From the NCBI RefSeq assembly GCF_001634885.1, contig NZ_LWEX01000024.1:1-45782 (forward strand): 45,782 bases of DNA, given 5' to 3'. The translations under genes were made by a program, and so were the position numbers. The notes beneath the pieces are model-generated. The model was not told the origin of the DNA. It ran no database searches and saw only the letters and a list, made by a program, of their open reading frames with translations. The stretch comes from Sulfitobacter sp. HI0040 (GTDB lineage: Bacteria; Pseudomonadota; Alphaproteobacteria; Rhodobacterales; Rhodobacteraceae). Below are positions 25,200-33,991 of the stretch, in pieces. The stretch's first letter is position 1. Each line of letters begins with the position of its first letter.

Positions 25200-26341
25200 G
25201 CGAAGTAATCGCGTAGGATACGTTCGTAGATGCTGGAAAGCTGGCGAATGTGATCGACCTTCACGTGTTCGTCCACCTGATGCATCGACTGGCCCACAAG
25301 TCCGAATTCGACAACGGGGCAATGGTGCTGGACGAACCGCGCGTCCGACGTGCCACCGCTGGTGGACAGCACCGGCGTAACGCCGGTTTCCGCCGTTACG
25401 GCGGCGGATACGAGGTCAGACAGCGGCCCCGGCGGCGTTATGAAGCTTTCGCCGGAAACCTTGACCTCCATCTCGACCCGAACCCCGAAGGTTTGCTCCA
25501 CCGCGTCGGCTTCTTCACGCAGCCATTCGGTCAGGCTCTGACCACTGTGCAGGTCGTTGAAACGAATGTTGAGCGTCGCACGCGTCTGCGCCGGGATCAC
25601 GTTCGTTGCGGGGTTTCCGGTATCCACCGTGACGACCGCAAGGGTGGAGGGATCGAAATGCGCGCTCCCCTCATCGAGGGTGTGAGACGCCAGCCGGTCC
25701 AGCAGGCGCACCATCGGCGGCAAGGGGTTGAGCGCCCGATGCGGATAGGCCGCGTGCCCTTGCCGCCCGATCACGCGCAGATGCGCATTGAGCGAACCGC
25801 GCCGACCGATTTTCATCATCTCACCCATGGTTTCAGGGCAGGTCGGTTCCCCCACGAGGCAGACATCCATGCGTTCCCCGGCCTCCGACATATGATCGAG
25901 CAATGCGGTCGTGCCATCCAGCGCATCGCCCTCCTCGTCCCCCGTGATCGCGAGGATGACGGCTCCGTCCGGCGGGTTTTCACGCAACATGTTGACCGCC
26001 GCCGCGGCAAAGGCCGCCACACCGGATTTCATGTCCGTGGTGCCGCGCCCGTACATTACGCCGTCGACGACCTCCGCTCCGAATGGCGCGTGGGACCAGT
26101 CCGCTTCCGCGCCGATGGGAACGACGTCGGTATGGCCGTTGAAACCGAAGGTCCTGTCGGCCCCACGCGCGCCCCAGCGGGCGAAAAGATTGCGGATTCC
26201 GCCGCGGTCAACCCGGACACATTCGAACCCCGCGTCTTCCAACAGCTTTTCCAGCACATCAAGCGCACCGGCATCTTCCGGCGTCACGGAAGGGCAACGG
26301 ACAAGCTGGGCGGTCAGTTCTACAGGATCGATCCGGGACAT
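25196..26341 (-). CDS. dapE: Succinyl-diaminopimelate desuccinylase
   Basis: Hydrolyses N-succinyl-LL-2,6-diaminopimelate to LL-diaminopimelate and succinate in the succinylase route to lysine and peptidoglycan precursors. At 381 residues it matches DapE length. M20 zinc site residues: His70 and Asp72 in NGHTDVVP, Asp103 in [10 protein letters not shown], Glu136-Glu137 in [11 protein letters not shown], Glu in GEPTCPE, and His in [17 protein letters not shown] precedes the ATG at 26341 by 5 nt. It leads a three-gene chain with the GNAT and TIGR04282 genes. dapD, the preceding pathway step, is at 30035-30862 on the same strand, separated by the Hint-protein block. Confidence 0.96.
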   Translation of the reverse strand: MSRIDPVELTAQLVRCPSVTPEDAGALDVLEKLLEDAGFECVRVDRGGIRNLFARWGARGADRTFGFNGHTDVVPIGAEADWSHAPFGAEVVDGVMYGRGTTDMKSGVAAFAAAAVNMLRENPPDGAVILAITGDEEGDALDGTTALLDHMSEAGERMDVCLVGEPTCPETMGEMMKIGRRGSLNAHLRVIGRQGHAAYPHRALNPLPPMVRLLDRLASHTLDEGSAHFDPSTLAVVTVDTGNPATNVIPAQTRATLNIRFNDLHSGQSLTEWLREEADAVEQTFGVRVEMEVKVSGESFITPPGPLSDLVSAAVTAETGVTPVLSTSGGTSDARFVQHHCPVVEFGLVGQSMHQVDEHVKVDHIRQLSSIYERILRDYFA

Positions 26342-26540
26342 CGCGGCTCCTTATCGGGCCGGGGCCCGGTTGTAATTGTGGCGAAAAAAGCGCGCCTGTC
26401 AGTCGGTTGCAAGCAAAATAGCTTAACAGAACGACCATCCCCGTGTTACGAACATGGCAATAATATGACCCGAGGCAGGGCATTCAGCAGTATCGGCACC
26501 TGAAACCAGGGCCATCCGTATATCAACGGGCGACAAGAGT

Positions 26541-26555
26541 GCGGATTCAATCCGC
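26541..26555. promoter_or_regulatory. 15-bp palindrome upstream of Hint protein gene (candidate operator)
   Basis: GCGGATT-c-AATCCGC is a perfect inverted repeat with 7-bp arms, 38 bp before the start of the first Hint gene. It lacks a T-run, so it is more like an operator than a terminator. The remaining 26342-26540 is AT-richer than its surroundings and holds the divergent dapE and Hint promoters, which I could not place. Confidence 0.35.
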
Positions 26556-26593
26556 GCCATGCTGGATTGTGCTGTTTCGGCCAGGGGACAGGC

Positions 26594-28180
26594 ATGCGCA
26601 TGGTCAAGGCATCGAAACTACCCATCAACACCGTCCGCGAGGGCACGACTGCCGACGACATGGCGCAGACGATCTTCGGCAATGGCGCCGTCGTAACCGG
26701 AGCGACCTATTACGGCGACGTGGATAGCGCAGGCACTTATTCGCGCGGCGACGACAAATCCCCGAATGTGACGCCGTCTGACACCGGCGTCATCCTCTCC
26801 ACGGGTAACGCGGAAAGCTTCACCAATAACAAGGGCGAAGCGAACCAGCGGGCCGACACCAGCGAGAACACCACCGGGATCGACAATTTCGGCCCCTTCA
26901 ATCAGGAGGCGGGCACCAATACCTACGATGCCGCCGTACTGGACGTGGATTTCATCCCCGGCAGCTCGGTGATGACGATGCAGTTCGTGTTCTCCTCCGA
27001 GGAATATCCCGAGTACGAGAACTCCGTCTTTCAGGATTTCGTCGGCGTCTGGATCAACGGAGAGCTCGTTCCGCTCGAGGTGGGGGACGGGGACACCGAT
27101 CCGGGCAACATCAACACGACCAACAACGTGAACATGTACGTCAACAACCAGAATGACGACTACAACACGGAGATGGACGGATTTACCGTCACCATGACGC
27201 TCACGATGTACGTGAATCCCGACGTGGTAAACTCCATGCGGATCGCCATCGCCGACGTTGCCGACAGCGCCTACGATTCGAACCTGCTGATCGCCGCCAA
27301 TTCCGTGCAGACTGAACTGATCGCGATGACGGATGAGGTGACGGTTTCACCTACCGGCAGCGCCGTGGTGGATGTTCTGGCGAACGACATCAACAACGGC
27401 GGCGGTACGATCACGATCACCCATATCAACGGGCAGTCGGTCACCGCCGGTTCCATCGTGACCCTGCCTACCGGGCAGCAGATCACCGTGAATCCCGACG
27501 GAACGCTGGACGTGCTGGGCGACGGGGACACCGAGAATTTCAATTTCACCTACACCACCACTAACGGCAATGACACCGATGTAGGCTATGTCAACGCCTC
27601 CTCCGTACCCTGTTTCGTGGCCGGAACGCTCATCGCCACGCCCGAGGGGGAGCGCCCTGCCGAAACGCTGCGCCCGGGAGACTTGGTGTTGACGCAGGAC
27701 GAAGGCGCGCAGCCCCTGCGCTGGATCGGGACGCGGACGGTCCCGGCGGAGGGGGAGTTTGCCCCGATCTACATCAGGGCGAATACCTTCGGCACGCACC
27801 GGGATCTGCTGGTGTCTCCGCTTCACCGGGTCCTGATACGCGATAGCCTCGCGGCACTGCTGTTCGGCGAAGACGAAGTGCTGATTGCCGCGCGCGATCT
27901 GGTCAACGATCGATCCGTCCTGCGCAAGCCGGGCGGCGATGTCACCTATGTCCATCTGATGTTCGACCGCCATCAGGTCGTCTTTTCCGAAGGCCTCGCT
28001 ACCGAAAGCTTCCTGCCCGGTCCCCAGACCGCCCGCAGTTTCGAGAGCGAGATCGTGGCAGAACTCTCGGCCCTTTTTCCGGAACTCGATCCGCATACAG
28101 GCGGCGGCTATTCTCCCGCCGCGCGCAGGACGCTGCGCCGGTTCGAAGCGGACCTGTTCCGCGCGACGCAGGCGGCCTGA
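26594..28180 (+). CDS. Choice-of-anchor L / Hint-domain secreted-type protein, intact active site
   Basis: A 528-residue protein. Residues about 20-240 form a choice-of-anchor L domain with its SSEEYPEYENSVFQDF signature (134-149). Residues about 248-335 look like a cadherin/Ig-like module starting VDVLANDINNGG. A C-terminal Hint (hedgehog/intein) domain starts at Cys340 in VPCFVAGTLIATPEG, with block-B-type His411 in SPLHRVLI and a later His460. Cys plus His suggests the domain can still do the N-S acyl shift used in autocleavage. There is no extein after it and no classical signal peptide, so type I-like or non-classical export is likely. The ATG at 26594 has AGGGGA five bases upstream; the frame opens earlier at a TTG. 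It is 1 nt from the next Hint gene. Confidence 0.87.
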   Translation: MRMVKASKLPINTVREGTTADDMAQTIFGNGAVVTGATYYGDVDSAGTYSRGDDKSPNVTPSDTGVILSTGNAESFTNNKGEANQRADTSENTTGIDNFGPFNQEAGTNTYDAAVLDVDFIPGSSVMTMQFVFSSEEYPEYENSVFQDFVGVWINGELVPLEVGDGDTDPGNINTTNNVNMYVNNQNDDYNTEMDGFTVTMTLTMYVNPDVVNSMRIAIADVADSAYDSNLLIAANSVQTELIAMTDEVTVSPTGSAVVDVLANDINNGGGTITITHINGQSVTAGSIVTLPTGQQITVNPDGTLDVLGDGDTENFNFTYTTTNGNDTDVGYVNASSVPCFVAGTLIATPEGERPAETLRPGDLVLTQDEGAQPLRWIGTRTVPAEGEFAPIYIRANTFGTHRDLLVSPLHRVLIRDSLAALLFGEDEVLIAARDLVNDRSVLRKPGGDVTYVHLMFDRHQVVFSEGLATESFLPGPQTARSFESEIVAELSALFPELDPHTGGGYSPAARRTLRRFEADLFRATQAA

Positions 28181-28181
28181 C

Positions 28182-29276
28182 ATGACCTGGATCGCCATTG
28201 CCGACCACAGCGAACGCCGCCTGTCCCTGCGCGGTCTGGGGGAGGACAAATGCGAACGGCCCCTGCTCGACGACCGGCCCGAAACGCTGCTTAACCATGG
28301 CACCCTGCTGATGGAAACGCGCCCTTCGCCCGATGGCCGCCCGCAGGTTCTTTTCGGTTACAAGAACCCCTACCCCCATCTGCGCAGCCTGACGTTTCAG
28401 GCGGTGCCGGGCGGTGGGATTTCCATGGTTCAGGTACACGGAGAGGCGATTTCCCACGCCGCGATCTCCTATCAGAACCGGGGGCGCACCGACGTTCTGC
28501 GGATCATCTATTCGTGGGACATCGAAGCGGGCTGGGCGCGGCTGACGCTGGAACGGCCCGAAGATGAACATGTGGTCACCGTACCCGTGGCCAATCCCCA
28601 TCCCCTCACGCTTGAGGATATCCGCGACCTGATGCTGGGACGGCGAAACCACACCTTCGCGCCCGACATGATCTTTGCCGCGCTGTCGAACCGGATCGAA
28701 CCCATCGGCCCTGCTCCGACATTGCACCCCGAAACGCCGCTGGCGACCCCCTGGGGCTACAGGCCCGTGTCGCAGCTTCGGCGCGGTGACACGGTGCTGA
28801 CCCAAGGCGGCGATGTTGTCCCGGTCCTCCACCGGGTGAACCGGACGGTCCCGGCCCGCGGCAGTTTCCGCCCGCTTCGGCTGCGTGCGCCCTACTTCGG
28901 GCTCCAGCAGGATGTCGTGGTGGCGCCCGACCAGCGCCTGCGCATCGATGGGCCCGAGGTCGAATACCTTTTCAACGAAGAGGCCGTTCTGGTGCCGGCA
29001 CGGCATCTCATGAACGGTTTCGCCGCGCTGGAAGAACCTGTCGGTCCGGTCACGACCTATACGCAGCTCGTTCTGCCGGGTCATGATACCGTTCTTGCCG
29101 GGGGCACGGCACTGGAGAGCCTCTATATCGGTCGGATCAGGCGGAATGCCCAGCGCCTCGCCAGCAGCGTGCTGCACGATGCGGACCGCAGCAGCCTGCC
29201 GGAACACGGGCGCCCGGGGCATCAGGTGCTGAAATGGTACGAGGCGATACACCTCGCCCGGCGCCGCGCGGCCTGA
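28182..29276 (+). CDS. Hint-domain protein with degenerate active site
   Basis: A 364-residue companion of the preceding protein. Residues 1-175 are a beta-rich domain I cannot name. A Hint-like domain follows and aligns with that of the neighbour without gaps over its key blocks (ATPWGYRPVSQLRRGDTVLTQ with ATPEGERPAETLRPGDLVLTQ). The nucleophile position is Thr180, not Cys, and the block-B position is Gln251 (APDQRLRI), not His, while the later His301 is kept. Autoprocessing by the usual chemistry is therefore unlikely. The ATG is one base after the previous stop, so the two are cotranscribed. It could be a chaperone, partner or immunity-like binder of the first protein, but nothing in the sequence decides that. 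Confidence 0.85.
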   Translation: MTWIAIADHSERRLSLRGLGEDKCERPLLDDRPETLLNHGTLLMETRPSPDGRPQVLFGYKNPYPHLRSLTFQAVPGGGISMVQVHGEAISHAAISYQNRGRTDVLRIIYSWDIEAGWARLTLERPEDEHVVTVPVANPHPLTLEDIRDLMLGRRNHTFAPDMIFAALSNRIEPIGPAPTLHPETPLATPWGYRPVSQLRRGDTVLTQGGDVVPVLHRVNRTVPARGSFRPLRLRAPYFGLQQDVVVAPDQRLRIDGPEVEYLFNEEAVLVPARHLMNGFAALEEPVGPVTTYTQLVLPGHDTVLAGGTALESLYIGRIRRNAQRLASSVLHDADRSSLPEHGRPGHQVLKWYEAIHLARRRAA

Positions 29277-29282
29277 GCCCGT

Positions 29283-29621
29283 TCAGTCGAAGAACGGCGT
29301 TACCTGCGCCACGATGACCGAATTCTCGTCCAGCGCCCGCTGCATGAGCGCGCGTTCCTCTTCGTCGATCTCATGCCCTTCGGCTTCGCGCTCCCCCAGT
29401 GTCCCGTAACCCGTGACATCGAGCGGGTTCACGTCCGCCTGCTTGAGGATCGCAACGGTTTCGCGCACAGCTTCGGCTTCGTCCACACCGGAGGCAAAAC
29501 ACATGAGCGCCGCCCCCGTCGCCCTGTCGGGCAGACCGTCGCCATCCTTGCGGCCGATTTCGACCAGCAGGGTATAGACCTGCTGCCGCGAGGGTTTCTT
29601 CTGCTTTTTCGTATCGGTCAT
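29283..29621 (-). CDS. Conserved hypothetical protein, 112 aa
   Basis: A small, soluble, acidic protein: a basic start MTDTKKQKKPSRQQVYTLL, then GATGAALMCFASGVDEAEA-like sequence and a charged helical C-terminus ending in AQVTPFFD. I recognise it as a type conserved in roseobacters but know no function. I used the ATG at 29621; another in-frame ATG at 29636 is possible and neither has a clear ribosome-binding site. The gene lies 6 bp from the convergent end of the second Hint gene and downstream of the GlsB-type gene on the same strand, about 60 bp away. Confidence 0.75.
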   Translation of the reverse strand: MTDTKKQKKPSRQQVYTLLVEIGRKDGDGLPDRATGAALMCFASGVDEAEAVRETVAILKQADVNPLDVTGYGTLGEREAEGHEIDEEERALMQRALDENSVIVAQVTPFFD

Positions 29622-29683
29622 GAAAAGGGCCACCATCCGCAACAGATGGCAGCCCTAGCGTTTTCAGCCGGTCTTGGAAAGGG

Positions 29684-29938
29684 TCAGGTCCTGCCCCTGA
29701 CCAGCCGGGTGAGCCAGATGAGCAGGCAGGCACCGATGACGGCAACGATCAACTGACCGATCCATCCCCCGAGCGTGCCGCCGGTGATCAGCGTGAGCAA
29801 GAAGTTTGCCACGACCGCGCCAAGGATGCCGAGAACGATATTCATGATCAGCCCCATGTCTGATTTCATGATCTTCTCTGCGATCCAGCCGGCGATGCCG
29901 CCAACGATGATGGCTGCGAACCAACCCAAACCTGTCAT
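29684..29938 (-). CDS. GlsB/YeaQ/YmgE family stress-response membrane protein
   Basis: An 84-residue inner-membrane protein with three Gly-rich hydrophobic segments (about 5-22, 29-50, 57-77) and the family features GGIAGWIAEKIMKSDMG and NIVLGILGAVVANF. The family is also called transglycosylase-associated protein; members rise in stress and have no proven enzyme activity. A GGGAG ribosome-binding site lies about 10 nt before the ATG. It precedes the 112-residue hypothetical gene on the same strand. Confidence 0.92.
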   Translation of the reverse strand: MTGLGWFAAIIVGGIAGWIAEKIMKSDMGLIMNIVLGILGAVVANFLLTLITGGTLGGWIGQLIVAVIGACLLIWLTRLVRGRT

Positions 29939-30034
29939 GACAAATTCTCCCTTCGATATGTCGCACGGATAACCCGATGCGTTACCGAATGTTCCGCCAT
30001 GCCACCGAAACGGTCAACAAATTTCCGCTTTGCG

Positions 30035-30862
30035 TCAATCGCGCAGCAATTCGTTGATCGAGGTCTTCGACCGCGTCCGTTCGTCCACCCGCTTCACGAT
30101 GACCGCGCAATAGAGGTTCACGCCGTTCTTGCTGGGCATCGTTCCCGCGACGACGACGGAACCCGCAGGCACTTCGCCATACATGACTTCGCCTGTCTCA
30201 CGATCCAGGATCTTGGTGGACTGGCCGATGAAAACGCCCATCCCCAGCACCGATCCCTCGCGCACGATGCAGCCTTCCACCACTTCGGAGCGGGCCCCGA
30301 TAAAGCAGTTGTCTTCGATGATCGTGGGGCCAGCCTGCATCGGCTCCAGCACGCCGCCAATGCCCACGCCGCCCGACAGGTGCACGTTCTTGCCGATCTG
30401 CGCGCAGGAGCCGACGGTGGCCCAGGTATCCACCATCGTGCCGCTGTCCACATAGGCCCCGATGTTGACGAAGGAGGGCATCAGCACGACGTTGGGCGCG
30501 ATATAGGCCGACCGGCGCACCACGCAGTTGGGTACGGCGCGAAAGCCCGCGTTCTTCCATTCGTCAGGGCCCCAGCCCTTGAACTTGCTGTCGACCTTGT
30601 CCCACCAGCCGCTGCCCTGCGGGCCGCCTTCCTGATGCTCCATGTCCTTGATGCGGAATCCCAGCAGCACGGCTTTCTTCGCCCATTGGTTCACGTGCCA
30701 GGTGCCGTCCTCGCCCCGTTCCGCCACGCGCAATTCGCCCGCATCCAGCGCGTTGAGCGTTTCCTCGATCGCGTCGCGCGCTTCGCCACGACTGGAGGAG
30801 GTAATCTTGTCGCGGGTGTCCCAAGCGGATTCGATGGCGGCTTCGAGGTGATCGTTGGACAT
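30035..30862 (-). CDS. dapD: 2,3,4,5-tetrahydropyridine-2,6-dicarboxylate N-succinyltransferase
   Basis: Uses succinyl-CoA to succinylate tetrahydrodipicolinate in lysine/diaminopimelate synthesis. At 275 residues it has the standard length: an N-terminal helical domain (about 1-105) and a left-handed beta-helix made of hexapeptide repeats (about 110-240, such as [17 protein letters not shown] and [14 protein letters not shown]). The ATG at 30862 has GGAGA six bases upstream and gives the family start [15 protein letters not shown]; 84 further open codons upstream belong to another frame of the divergent region. The product is the precursor of the DapE substrate (dapE at 25196-26341). It is divergent from the LOG-family gene. 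Confidence 0.97.
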   Translation of the reverse strand: MSNDHLEAAIESAWDTRDKITSSSRGEARDAIEETLNALDAGELRVAERGEDGTWHVNQWAKKAVLLGFRIKDMEHQEGGPQGSGWWDKVDSKFKGWGPDEWKNAGFRAVPNCVVRRSAYIAPNVVLMPSFVNIGAYVDSGTMVDTWATVGSCAQIGKNVHLSGGVGIGGVLEPMQAGPTIIEDNCFIGARSEVVEGCIVREGSVLGMGVFIGQSTKILDRETGEVMYGEVPAGSVVVAGTMPSKNGVNLYCAVIVKRVDERTRSKTSINELLRD

Positions 30863-31040
30863 GAGAGGTCTCCGGAATACTGTGTCCCCCGCGTCATACG
30901 CCTGCAGAGGCCGCCGCGCAATCGTTGCACCCCCGCGACGCGATTCATCGGGCAGATCGACATGGCCAATCCCGGTGATCCGTTGCATGCTGATCCGACG
31001 CGCGCTACCTGCGCGGGGGACAGCCGACCGGAGAAACCGC

Positions 31041-31904
31041 ATGAAAGAAGCCGCCCGCCACCCTTTGCGTGACGCGCATTCGGACCGCACGAAAGCCCAG
31101 CAGGCACCCGACACGCCGCAGACCCGTGCCCCCGCCTACAGACTTGCCTTCCTCGACGATGATTTCCTCTGCCGGGACGAAATGCGCCCGGTGCGCCTGC
31201 AGCTCGAACTGCAGAAGCCCGAGATGATCCTCGATGCCCATGGCGTGACCTCCACCATCGTGCTGTTCGGAGGCGCCCGAATTCCCGAACCGTCGCAAAA
31301 GCATCTGGCGCGCACCCAGACGCTTGCCGACCTGTCAGCCTTTTACGACGAAACCCGGGAATTCGCGCGGCTGATGACCGAGAAATCGGCAGACAGCGGA
31401 TACCGCGAAAACGTCATCGTCACGGGCGGTGGCCCCGGCGTGATGGAGGCGGGCAATCGCGGCGCGCTCGATGCCGGGGGCCGGTCCGTCGGGCTGAATA
31501 TCGTTCTGCCGTTCGAACAGGCCCCGAACGAATATGTCACCCCGGAACTGTGCTTCAATTTCCATTACTTCGCGATCCGCAAGATGCACTTCCTCATGCG
31601 GGCAAAGGCGATTTGCGTCTTCCCGGGCGGTTTCGGCACGATGGACGAACTGTTCGAGGCCCTGACCCTGATTCAGACGGGGCGTATGCAGCGGGTGCCG
31701 TTTTTGCTGTTCGGTCGTGCCTTCTGGGAAAAGATCATCAACTGGGACGCTCTGGCGGATGCCGGCACGATATCTGCCGAAGATCTGGAGCTGTTCCGCT
31801 TCGTCGAAACGGCGACCGAGGCGATGGAGCTGATCGAGAACTGGCCCATGCCCACCACCCAGCGGGATCATGTCCCCGGAAGGAACGTCGGTGATGGAGA
31901 GTGA
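31041..31904 (+). CDS. LOG-family (TIGR00730) nucleotide phosphoribohydrolase-like protein
   Basis: A 287-residue Rossmann-fold protein of the lysine-decarboxylase-like LOG family; characterised members split nucleoside 5'-monophosphates (cytokinin riboside monophosphate or AMP) at the N-glycosidic bond. The two signatures are [14 protein letters not shown] (129-142) and PGGFGTMDE (195-203). The first 65 residues are an extra polar leader, longer than in the compact LOG proteins and typical of the larger bacterial group. The ATG at 31041 has GGAGA upstream; the 62 open codons before it are not coding. Its end overlaps the following channel gene. Lysine decarboxylase activity, an old annotation, is not supported. 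Confidence 0.88.
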   Translation: MKEAARHPLRDAHSDRTKAQQAPDTPQTRAPAYRLAFLDDDFLCRDEMRPVRLQLELQKPEMILDAHGVTSTIVLFGGARIPEPSQKHLARTQTLADLSAFYDETREFARLMTEKSADSGYRENVIVTGGGPGVMEAGNRGALDAGGRSVGLNIVLPFEQAPNEYVTPELCFNFHYFAIRKMHFLMRAKAICVFPGGFGTMDELFEALTLIQTGRMQRVPFLLFGRAFWEKIINWDALADAGTISAEDLELFRFVETATEAMELIENWPMPTTQRDHVPGRNVGDGE

Positions 31905-32334
31905 AGGCATGATCACCATGATCCTCATCGCCGCGGTCGTATTCACCACCGTGGGATGGTTTCACTTTGCGGTCCTGTCCCGGACCGTCCCGCCGGTGAT
32001 CGACAGCAACATGTCCCGGGCGGCCCAACATACGAGCCTTGTTGCCTTGATCGGAACGCTGCACGCGTTCGAGGCATTCATCTATGCCCTGGTCTTCCGG
32101 TGGAGCCAGAGCTTGGGTCTCGGTGGTTTCAAACCGGATGAACCCCTGTCACTTATGGACGTGTATTACTTTTCGCTGGTCAACTACACGACGCTCGGCC
32201 TCGGGGACATATACCCGTCCGGGCACCTGAGGTTCCTCGCTGGCATGGAATCCCTGGGCGGGTTCCTGCTGCTGAGCTGCTCGGCGTCCTACCTTTTCTC
32301 GGTCGCGCAGTCACACGTCAAGAAGGGGGATTAG
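31894..32334 (+). CDS. Small two-pore-helix ion channel protein (KcsA-like pore)
   Basis: A 146-residue membrane protein with an N-terminal span (about 5-22), a second hydrophobic segment (about 46-64), a pore region YYFSLVNYTTLGLGDIYPSG at about 92-111 and a final span (about 117-135). The filter reads TTLGLGDI where potassium channels usually have T(V/L)GYGD, so potassium selectivity is likely but not assured. No RCK/TrkA-N regulatory domain is attached. The ATG at 31894 has GGAAGGA nine bases upstream and overlaps the LOG gene by 11 bp; an ATG at 31909 is also possible. The overlap implies one transcript with the LOG gene. Confidence 0.82.
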   Translation: MESEGMITMILIAAVVFTTVGWFHFAVLSRTVPPVIDSNMSRAAQHTSLVALIGTLHAFEAFIYALVFRWSQSLGLGGFKPDEPLSLMDVYYFSLVNYTTLGLGDIYPSGHLRFLAGMESLGGFLLLSCSASYLFSVAQSHVKKGD

Positions 32335-32537
32335 GCCTGCGCCGGCAGAACACCCACTTCGACATGATGCGGCAAGGTTTCCACGATCTGGCCGTGATCC
32401 GTTTCCTTGATGCAGTAGCCATAGCCCGCCAGACGATGTTTCCATTCGCGGGGGGAAAGCGAGACGCTGCGTTCACGCAGAACCAGATCGATGATGCTGG
32501 CGGTGATATAGGGGTCTTGGTTAAAGACGACGGACAT
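32331..32537 (-). CDS. Conserved small hypothetical protein, 68 aa
   Basis: A 68-residue soluble protein with a short beta-hairpin-like pattern and a basic middle (SLSPREWKHRLAGYGYCIK). I recognise it as a type seen across roseobacters without known function. A strong GGAGGAA ribosome-binding site lies just before the ATG at 32537, and codon use is GC-rich at third positions, both arguing for a real gene. Its stop overlaps the end of the convergent channel gene by 4 bp. It lies downstream of rlmN on the same strand, 144 bp away. Confidence 0.75.
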   Translation of the reverse strand: MSVVFNQDPYITASIIDLVLRERSVSLSPREWKHRLAGYGYCIKETDHGQIVETLPHHVEVGVLPAQA

Positions 32538-32681
32538 TGTTCATTCCTCCGATTGAACTTCCAGTGGAAACAATCAACCGTAGGAATGTGGCAGAAATTC
32601 ACCCGAAACCGGGCGGCAGCAAGATCTTGTCGTGGCGCGCTTGGGGCAGCTGTCCACTGACCCTGAACCTCAGGCCCCGCT

Positions 32682-33881
32682 TCAGCCCTGCTGCGTCATG
32701 CCTGCTTCCGCCTCTATCTGACGCCGGGATTTCCTTGCGCGTTCGGTAGCTGACTTGAGCTGACCGCAGGCCGCCATGATGTCCTCCCCCCGCGGGGTGC
32801 GGATGGGTGAGGCATAGCCGGCCTTGTAGATGATGTCCGCGAAGGCCCGGATGCGGTTGTTGGAGGACCGCTTGTAAGGCGCCCCGGGCCATTCGTTGAA
32901 CGGGATCAGGTTGATCTTGGCCGGGATACCCTCGATCAGCTTGACCAAGCGGCGCGCGTCTTCGTCGCTGTCGTTCACGCCGTCCAGCATCACGTATTCG
33001 AAAGTGATCCGTTCGGAATTGCTGACCTTGGGATAGGCCCGCAGCGCATCGAGAAGTTCGGCGATATTCCATCGCTTGTTGATCGGCACCAGCTTGTCGC
33101 GCACCTCATCCGTCGTGGCATGGAAGGACACCGCCAACTGGCAGCCGATTTCCTGCGCAGTCTTGGCGATTTCCGGCACGACGCCAGAGGTCGAAAGGGT
33201 GATGCGGCGGCGTGAAAGCTGGATGCCTTCGGCGTCCATGGCGATTTTCATCGCGTCGCGCACATTCTCGAAATTATAAAGCGGCTCGCCCATGCCCATC
33301 AGCACGATGTTGCTCAGCAGCCGGGTTTCGTCCTTGGGCGCGCCGATTTCCGGCCATTCACCCAGATCGTCCCGCGCGACCATCACCTGGCCGATGATCT
33401 CTGCCGCGGTGAGGTTACGAACCAGCTTTTGCGTGCCGGTATGGCAAAAGGAACAGGTCAGGGTGCACCCCACCTGAGAAGACACACAAAGCGTGCCCCG
33501 GCCTTCTTCGGGGATATAGACAACCTCCACCTCGTGGCCGCCCGCAATCCGGACAAGGTACTTCCGGGTGCCGTCATTGCTGACCTGACGGGTGACGACT
33601 TCGGGCACCTCGATCACAAATTTTTCAGCCAGTTCGGCCCGGTAGCCCTTGGCGAGGTTCGTCATCAAGGCGAAGTCGCGCACCCCCCACTGATAAATCC
33701 ACTGCCAGATCTGGCCGACCCGCATCTTCGCCTGTTTCTCGGGCGTTCCATGGGCGATCAGGGTGTCGCGCATCTTTTCGCGGGTCATGCCGACAAGGTT
33801 GACCGGCCCGTCGGGAAGTTTCCGCGGGATTGTATGCACATCCTGTGTGATCGGCGCTGCCGCCTGTCCGATTTCGGCCAT
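32682..33881 (-). CDS. rlmN: Dual-specificity 23S rRNA/tRNA adenine-C2 methyltransferase RlmN
   Basis: A radical-SAM enzyme that makes 2-methyladenosine at A2503 of 23S rRNA and A37 of some tRNAs. The 399-residue protein has the 4Fe-4S triad Cys139, Cys143, Cys146 in CTLTCSFC, preceded by the conserved LCVSSQVG (131-138). The methyl-carrying Cys is Cys372 in [12 protein letters not shown]. Other family motifs are [12 protein letters not shown] and [18 protein letters not shown]-like segments. A GGAG site lies 8 nt before the ATG at 33881, and a TATATA-containing promoter region lies about 30 bp upstream of it. It stands alone between two small genes and has a slightly extended N-terminus. Confidence 0.97.
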   Translation of the reverse strand: MAEIGQAAAPITQDVHTIPRKLPDGPVNLVGMTREKMRDTLIAHGTPEKQAKMRVGQIWQWIYQWGVRDFALMTNLAKGYRAELAEKFVIEVPEVVTRQVSNDGTRKYLVRIAGGHEVEVVYIPEEGRGTLCVSSQVGCTLTCSFCHTGTQKLVRNLTAAEIIGQVMVARDDLGEWPEIGAPKDETRLLSNIVLMGMGEPLYNFENVRDAMKIAMDAEGIQLSRRRITLSTSGVVPEIAKTAQEIGCQLAVSFHATTDEVRDKLVPINKRWNIAELLDALRAYPKVSNSERITFEYVMLDGVNDSDEDARRLVKLIEGIPAKINLIPFNEWPGAPYKRSSNNRIRAFADIIYKAGYASPIRTPRGEDIMAACGQLKSATERARKSRRQIEAEAGMTQQG

Positions 33882-33936
33882 TGGAGATTCTCCGACGCTT
33901 GGGGATGGGCCTCTATATAGGGATTTTCCCGAGGAT

Positions 33937-33969
33937 CAAAAGAAAACAGCCCCGCAGAGGCGGGGCTGT
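33937..33969 (-). terminator. Intrinsic terminator after the IalB-family gene
   Basis: On the minus strand ACAGCCCCGC and GCGGGGCTGT form a perfect 10-bp stem around a CTCT loop, followed by TTTTCTTTT. It starts about 22 bp after the stop of the IalB gene and separates it from rlmN. Confidence 0.9.
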
Positions 33970-33991
33970 CGGATCAGAATGTGCAGGGTGG

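Noticed and set aside
26594-28180. Intein within a host protein
   Set aside because: The Hint domain is C-terminal with no homing endonuclease and no extein after it, so it is a Hint-type protein, not a protein-splicing intein.
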